Part shown: piece by piece, positions 14,236-17,957 of the stretch
Numbering within the stretch: position 1 is the stretch's first letter
Layout of the letters: each line of letters begins with the position of its first letter
Assembly (NCBI GenBank): GCA_002415855.1
Contig: DIAS01000064.1
Location: 30,028-47,984, forward strand
Origin: Bacteroidales bacterium UBA5072
GTDB lineage: Bacteria; Bacteroidota; Bacteroidia; Bacteroidales; UBA10428
Reading direction: 5' to 3'
Length of the DNA stretch: 17,957 nucleotides
Program-made: the position numbers and the translations under genes
Notes under the pieces: generated by a model
The model's database searches: none
Told to the model about the DNA's origin: nothing
What the model saw: the letters and a program-made list of their open reading frames with translations, nothing else

Positions 14236-16933
14236 CAGCGTTATTCATTGGATTATAGTTTTTGTCAATTTGTTCCATTTCAGAAATCTGTACAGGTATT
14301 TTTATGGTAAAGATAGCACCCCCATTCTGCCGGTTCGCTGCTGTAACAGTGCCTTTGTGGGCTTCAACAAAACCTTTTACGATGGACAGACCTAAACCCG
14401 TTCCTCCTGCTGCAGCATCTTTACCGCGATAAAACTTGTTGAAAACCGATAATAGTTCTGCAGGCGGAAAACCTTTCCCCCTGTCCATCACCTGAATTGT
14501 AAGATAGCCGTTATCAAAGAAGAATTTGACCCTGATATTGGTGCCGGCCGGAGCATTTTGAGTAGCATTTAAGACCAGGTTGTGCAAAACCTGTTCAATC
14601 AGTCCGAAATCAATAAGAACCAACGGCATATTGGCAGGAATGACAATGGCCAGGGTGAAGGGTAACAGTTCCTGTTTCAGATTGGAGGCTACTTTATTCA
14701 CCAAATCATGAACATCGCACCAATCTGGTCGAAGCGTTATGCGTCCTGATTCGAGGCGTGACATATTTAACAGGTTTTCGATAAGGCGGTTAAGCCTTAC
14801 TGAAGCCTGGTAAATCTCGGTGTACAAATTCAATTTTGTTTCTTCGGGGTAGTGCTGTGACAGTAACGTATCTGAAGCGCCCATTATGGTTGTTACCGGA
14901 ATACGTAATTCGTGTGAAATAGAATTAAAAAGTGTTTTGTAAAGCTTATCCGATTCACTAAGGATAAACGTTTTTTTTGCTGCTTCGCGTAAGAATTCCC
15001 GTTCAAATTTACCCGAAATCTGGGATATGAATGCTTCCCAGAACTGTGCTTCGCCTTGGGTGAACACCGACTTATGCGCTGCGATTATAACACCCATGTT
15101 ATTACTGTGACCCGCCAACGGGTAAAAGGTATATACGCTTGAGGGCAAAGTATTGGTATACTTTCCTGCTTTGTCTGAATGCTTGAAAACCCAATGGGCG
15201 ATACTCCAGTCGTTCTCGGATAACTTAATGTCGGTGTCGTGCCGGACATTATCCTCAAGCTGGTTCATTTCATTCTTAAGAACAATGACACAATCCAGGT
15301 TAAAATTCTTCTGAATTGATTTCAGGGCAATTTTCAGTACGTCCTCAATACCCGATGCAAGGGTAAGCTCTCTGGTCAGCTGATACAGCGCATGTGTACG
15401 CTCCTCCCGAATCCTGATTTTTTTCTCCTGTCCTCTTACCCGTGAGGTTAATATACCATTTAGGAGTGCAATAATAAAAAACATGATCAGCATAAGCACA
15501 TCAACAGGTTTTTCGATGTGCAATGTATATGGCGGTGGTATGAAGAGAAAGTCCCAGATAACAGCACTCATAAAAGCTGCCAGTAAAATTGGACCGGTCC
15601 CAAAAAACAAGGCAAGTGTGGATACAACAAAAAGCAGGCAGAATGAAACCACCTGATAACCGATATATTCTTTTAAGAGAAAGCAGATAATGGTTGAAAG
15701 CAGGACAACAGCTGATGTGATTAAATACTGTCCGGAACTAGCCGTAAAGGAGGGTAATGTAACTTTCTCCTTAAAATGATCTTTTGCCTGGCGATCGGAA
15801 CCAAGAATGTACACATCGATATTGCCGCTATACCGTATTAATCTGTTTACAAAATTGCCCAGCCTTAACATGGATAAGACATTACGAACACGCGGCTTGC
15901 CAACTATAATATGGGTGACATTTTCCTTAAGGGCAAAATCGACGATCGCTTTGACCATATCATAATTCGTAATGATCCGGAATTGAATCCCGAGTTGTTT
16001 GGCCAGGCTGATGTTTTTATCCAGCTGTTCACGTTCCTTTGGTGTCAGCTGGTGTGAAGTCTCAACGTAAATTGACTGAATATTCGCACCCATTGAATAA
16101 GCCAGGTTTTTAGCCCACCGTAATAGCCTGGTAGATTGCTGGTTATAATCAATTGCGACAAGTAAATGCAATCCTGATTTCCATGGGCCGCGAATTCTTT
16201 TTCGGTGCATGTAGTCATGTAATTGTTTGTCTACACGATCAGCTACAATTCGGAGGGCCATCTCACGCAAGGCAGTTATGTTTCCCTTACGAAAGAAATT
16301 CAGGATGGCCTCCCTGGAACGCTCATGTGTATATACCTTTCCTTCAGACAACCGTTGTAACAATTCATCCGGGGTAAGGTCAACCAGTTCCACCTCATCG
16401 GCATTCTCAAATATTTCATCCGGCAGCGTTTCCCGTACAAGAATTCCGGTTATCTGGGCAACAGTATCTGAGCGACTTTCCAGATGCTGAACATTTAGTG
16501 TCGTATATACATGAATCCCGCTTTCGAGAATTTCTATCACATCCTGGTACCTTTTTGAATGCCGGCTTCCGGGTGCATTGGTGTGGGCCAGTTCATCCAC
16601 TACAACTATATGGGGCTTGCGTGAGATAATTGCATCGAGATCCATTTCCTGAACCGAGGTGAATTTATATTCGATTGTTTTACGGGGGATTATCTCAAAG
16701 CCTTCCGTGAGTTCGATGGTTTCCTTCCGGTTATGCGTTTCGACGTATCCAATGATGATATCGTTACCTTTCAGCATTTCAGCATGAGCGGCCTGCAGCA
16801 TGGTAAAGGTTTTGCCCACACCCGCACACATTCCGAAAAATATTTTCAGTTTTCCCCGTTTACTTTTTATTTCCTCACTGATAAGAGAGGCTAATAATTC
16901 ATCGGGATCCGGTCTGTTTTCTTCGTAATCCAT
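14228..16933 (-). CDS. kdpD: KdpD potassium/osmotic sensor histidine kinase
   Basis: This 901-residue inner-membrane kinase has the full KdpD architecture. The KdpD N-terminal domain has a Walker A motif GMCAGVGKT (34-42) and VVVDELAHTN. A UspA-like domain (about 250-375) follows, then four closely spaced membrane helices (DUF4118, about 405-500), a GAF-like region (about 520-640), a HisKA domain with the phospho-acceptor H674 in NSISHELRIP, and HATPase_c with DRGKGFPPAEL and GTGLGLSIVKGFVEAH. Its length is close to the E. coli protein. The ATG at 16933 overlaps the kdpC stop codon as TGATG, which supports it over the GTG one codon upstream. It controls KdpE, encoded just downstream. Confidence 0.97.
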   Translation of the reverse strand: MDYEENRPDPDELLASLISEEIKSKRGKLKIFFGMCAGVGKTFTMLQAAHAEMLKGNDIIIGYVETHNRKETIELTEGFEIIPRKTIEYKFTSVQEMDLDAIISRKPHIVVVDELAHTNAPGSRHSKRYQDVIEILESGIHVYTTLNVQHLESRSDTVAQITGILVRETLPDEIFENADEVELVDLTPDELLQRLSEGKVYTHERSREAILNFFRKGNITALREMALRIVADRVDKQLHDYMHRKRIRGPWKSGLHLLVAIDYNQQSTRLLRWAKNLAYSMGANIQSIYVETSHQLTPKEREQLDKNISLAKQLGIQFRIITNYDMVKAIVDFALKENVTHIIVGKPRVRNVLSMLRLGNFVNRLIRYSGNIDVYILGSDRQAKDHFKEKVTLPSFTASSGQYLITSAVVLLSTIICFLLKEYIGYQVVSFCLLFVVSTLALFFGTGPILLAAFMSAVIWDFLFIPPPYTLHIEKPVDVLMLIMFFIIALLNGILTSRVRGQEKKIRIREERTHALYQLTRELTLASGIEDVLKIALKSIQKNFNLDCVIVLKNEMNQLEDNVRHDTDIKLSENDWSIAHWVFKHSDKAGKYTNTLPSSVYTFYPLAGHSNNMGVIIAAHKSVFTQGEAQFWEAFISQISGKFEREFLREAAKKTFILSESDKLYKTLFNSISHELRIPVTTIMGASDTLLSQHYPEETKLNLYTEIYQASVRLNRLIENLLNMSRLESGRITLRPDWCDVHDLVNKVASNLKQELLPFTLAIVIPANMPLVLIDFGLIEQVLHNLVLNATQNAPAGTNIRVKFFFDNGYLTIQVMDRGKGFPPAELLSVFNKFYRGKDAAAGGTGLGLSIVKGFVEAHKGTVTAANRQNGGAIFTIKIPVQISEMEQIDKNYNPMNNADG

Positions 16934-17508
16934 CACCTGAGATTATCCAGATCTAAATTTAGTTCAAAAACATTGATTCTGCGTTCTCCGAATATGAAAA
17001 ACTGGGGCTCCTCTGTTCTGCTATGGATGAGTTGCAGCAGTTGCTTTCTTTGAACTTCACTGAAGTTTCTTGCCCTGGCAATTCTATCCAGCTGGAGCAT
17101 GGCAGCTTCCGGAGAAATATGCGGATCAAGACCGCTTGCCGATGCAAATACCATTTCCTTAGGAATAGCGTTTGTATCGGATAATAGGTTTTCATTCGCA
17201 AAAATACTGGCTCTATTTGCAACAAGTTCTTTTAATTGATCACTGGTCGGCCCCAGATTTGATCCACCGGAGGGTAACGGGTTGTAATCGACAGCTGAGG
17301 GTCTGGACCAGAAATATATGCTACTGTCAAATTTTTGTCCGATAAGGGCAGAGCCAGTAATTCTGTCGTCTTTCCATATCAGGCTGCCATTAGCCTTGGC
17401 TGGAAAGGCAAACTGCGCTAATCCAGTCAGTAACAATGGATATATTATACCTGTCAGGACGGTCATGACACCTAGAATTTTGAGTGCAATCAGCGTTTGC
17501 TTTTTCAT
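16933..17508 (-). CDS. kdpC: KdpC, potassium-transporting ATPase subunit C
   Basis: This protein of about 191 residues is the KdpC subunit of the high-affinity potassium P-type ATPase. It has one N-terminal membrane helix (about 8-30, IALKILGVMTVLTGIIYPLL) and a periplasmic domain with the conserved ALIGQKFDSSIYFWSRPSA, DYNPLPSGGSNLGPTS and SGLDPHISPEAAMLQLDRIARAR. KdpC stabilises the KdpA-KdpB complex. I set the start at 17508 (MKKQTL) because it gives the normal family length; an ATG three codons upstream at 17517 is also possible. It follows kdpB after about 30 nt and overlaps kdpD by one base (TGATG). No kdpF-like frame is seen in the part of the operon present. Confidence 0.96.
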   Translation of the reverse strand: MKKQTLIALKILGVMTVLTGIIYPLLLTGLAQFAFPAKANGSLIWKDDRITGSALIGQKFDSSIYFWSRPSAVDYNPLPSGGSNLGPTSDQLKELVANRASIFANENLLSDTNAIPKEMVFASASGLDPHISPEAAMLQLDRIARARNFSEVQRKQLLQLIHSRTEEPQFFIFGERRINVFELNLDLDNLR

Positions 17509-17538
17509 GTTATGCATTTAAATCATGAATTGTCATTA

Positions 17539-17957
17539 CTAAACAAGATGTGCAAAAACAAGCAGCATATCAATGAGCTTGATTCCTATAAAGGGAATAA
17601 TAATTCCTCCAATGCCGTAAATGAGAATGTTCTGTCCGAGTACCCTTGTAGCTGAAACAGGGCGGTATTTAACACCCCTGAGAGCAAGCGGAATAAGGGC
17701 CACGATAATCATGGCATTGAATATTATGGCACTTAAAATGGCACTTTGCGGAGTAGCCAGTTTCATGATATTGAGGACGCTTAAGGGACCTGTTCCTGAA
17801 GAAGTAGCATACAATAATGTTGAAATAGCCGGAATAATCGCGAAATATTTGGCTACATCATTGGCTATACTAAAGGTTGTGAGTGCACCGCGGGTCATCA
17901 GTAACTTTTTTCCGGTTTCAACCACTTCAATTAGCTTTGTCGGGTTGCTGTCCAGGT
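17539..17957 (-). CDS. kdpB: KdpB, potassium-transporting ATPase subunit B (3' part)
   Basis: The last 138 residues or so of KdpB are present; the gene runs past the window end, so the start and the catalytic DKTG site are missing. The visible part begins LDSNPTKLIEVVETGKK, then LMTRGALTTFSIANDVAKYFAIIPA, followed by the C-terminal membrane helices with LNIMKLATPQSAILSAIIFNAMIIVALIPLALRG and GIGGIIIPFIGIKLIDM. This is the strongly conserved end of the P-type ATPase subunit. The codon at 17925 is an internal GTG, not a start. The position fits the usual kdpABC-D-E order, with kdpA expected just beyond the window. Confidence 0.97.
   Translation of the reverse strand, partial: LDSNPTKLIEVVETGKKLLMTRGALTTFSIANDVAKYFAIIPAISTLLYATSSGTGPLSVLNIMKLATPQSAILSAIIFNAMIIVALIPLALRGVKYRPVSATRVLGQNILIYGIGGIIIPFIGIKLIDMLLVFAHLV

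Overview
The window looks like chromosomal DNA from a member of the Bacteroidota. The signs are a lipoprotein-anchored TPR sensor kinase paired with a LytTR regulator, an ars gene set typical of that phylum, start codons with little Shine-Dalgarno sequence, moderate G+C and a DUF1846 protein. This placement rests on protein families only. I see no rRNA, tRNA, CRISPR array, insertion sequence or phage gene. The record may be a whole contig: it begins inside a short tandem repeat and ends inside kdpB.

Layout, left to right. (1) 35-2960, minus strand: a two-component system with a periplasmic TPR lipoprotein histidine kinase (HisKA_2 type) and a LytTR response regulator. (2) 3078-7023, minus strand: a six-gene arsenic cluster. 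In transcription order it holds a small thioredoxin-like protein, ArsR, a secreted CxxC protein of the ArsF family, a CcdA/DsbD-like ArsG-family membrane protein, a PF03773 permease and Acr3. (3) 7333-8198, plus strand, divergent from the ars genes: an ECF sigma factor closely linked to a small two-helix membrane protein, ending at a good terminator. (4) 8408-9136, plus: the di-iron Fe-S cluster repair protein RIC. (5) 9143-10255, minus: a membrane-anchored metallophosphoesterase, convergent with ric. (6) 10383-11909, plus: a DUF1846 protein. (7) 12070-13387, minus: an unrecognised 188-residue protein and a PEMT/ICMT-type membrane methyltransferase. (8) 13558-17957, minus: the distal part of a kdp operon, kdpB (3' part), kdpC, kdpD and kdpE, with overlapping ends.

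How the parts may work together. The ars cluster has Acr3 for arsenite export and a second, organoarsenical-type permease. It also has three proteins with paired cysteines that are predicted to lie in the cytoplasm, the inner membrane and the periplasm, which suggests a thiol relay across the membrane. No arsenate reductase gene (arsC) is in the window. The sigma factor and small membrane protein next to it could form a membrane-stress switch, but nothing in the sequence links them directly to arsenic. RIC adds nitrosative or oxidative stress repair. The kdp genes encode the high-affinity potassium pump and its sensor and regulator.

The strongest candidates for something under-described are the transmembrane thiol relay in the ars cluster and the sigma factor with its His/Cys-tailed membrane partner.
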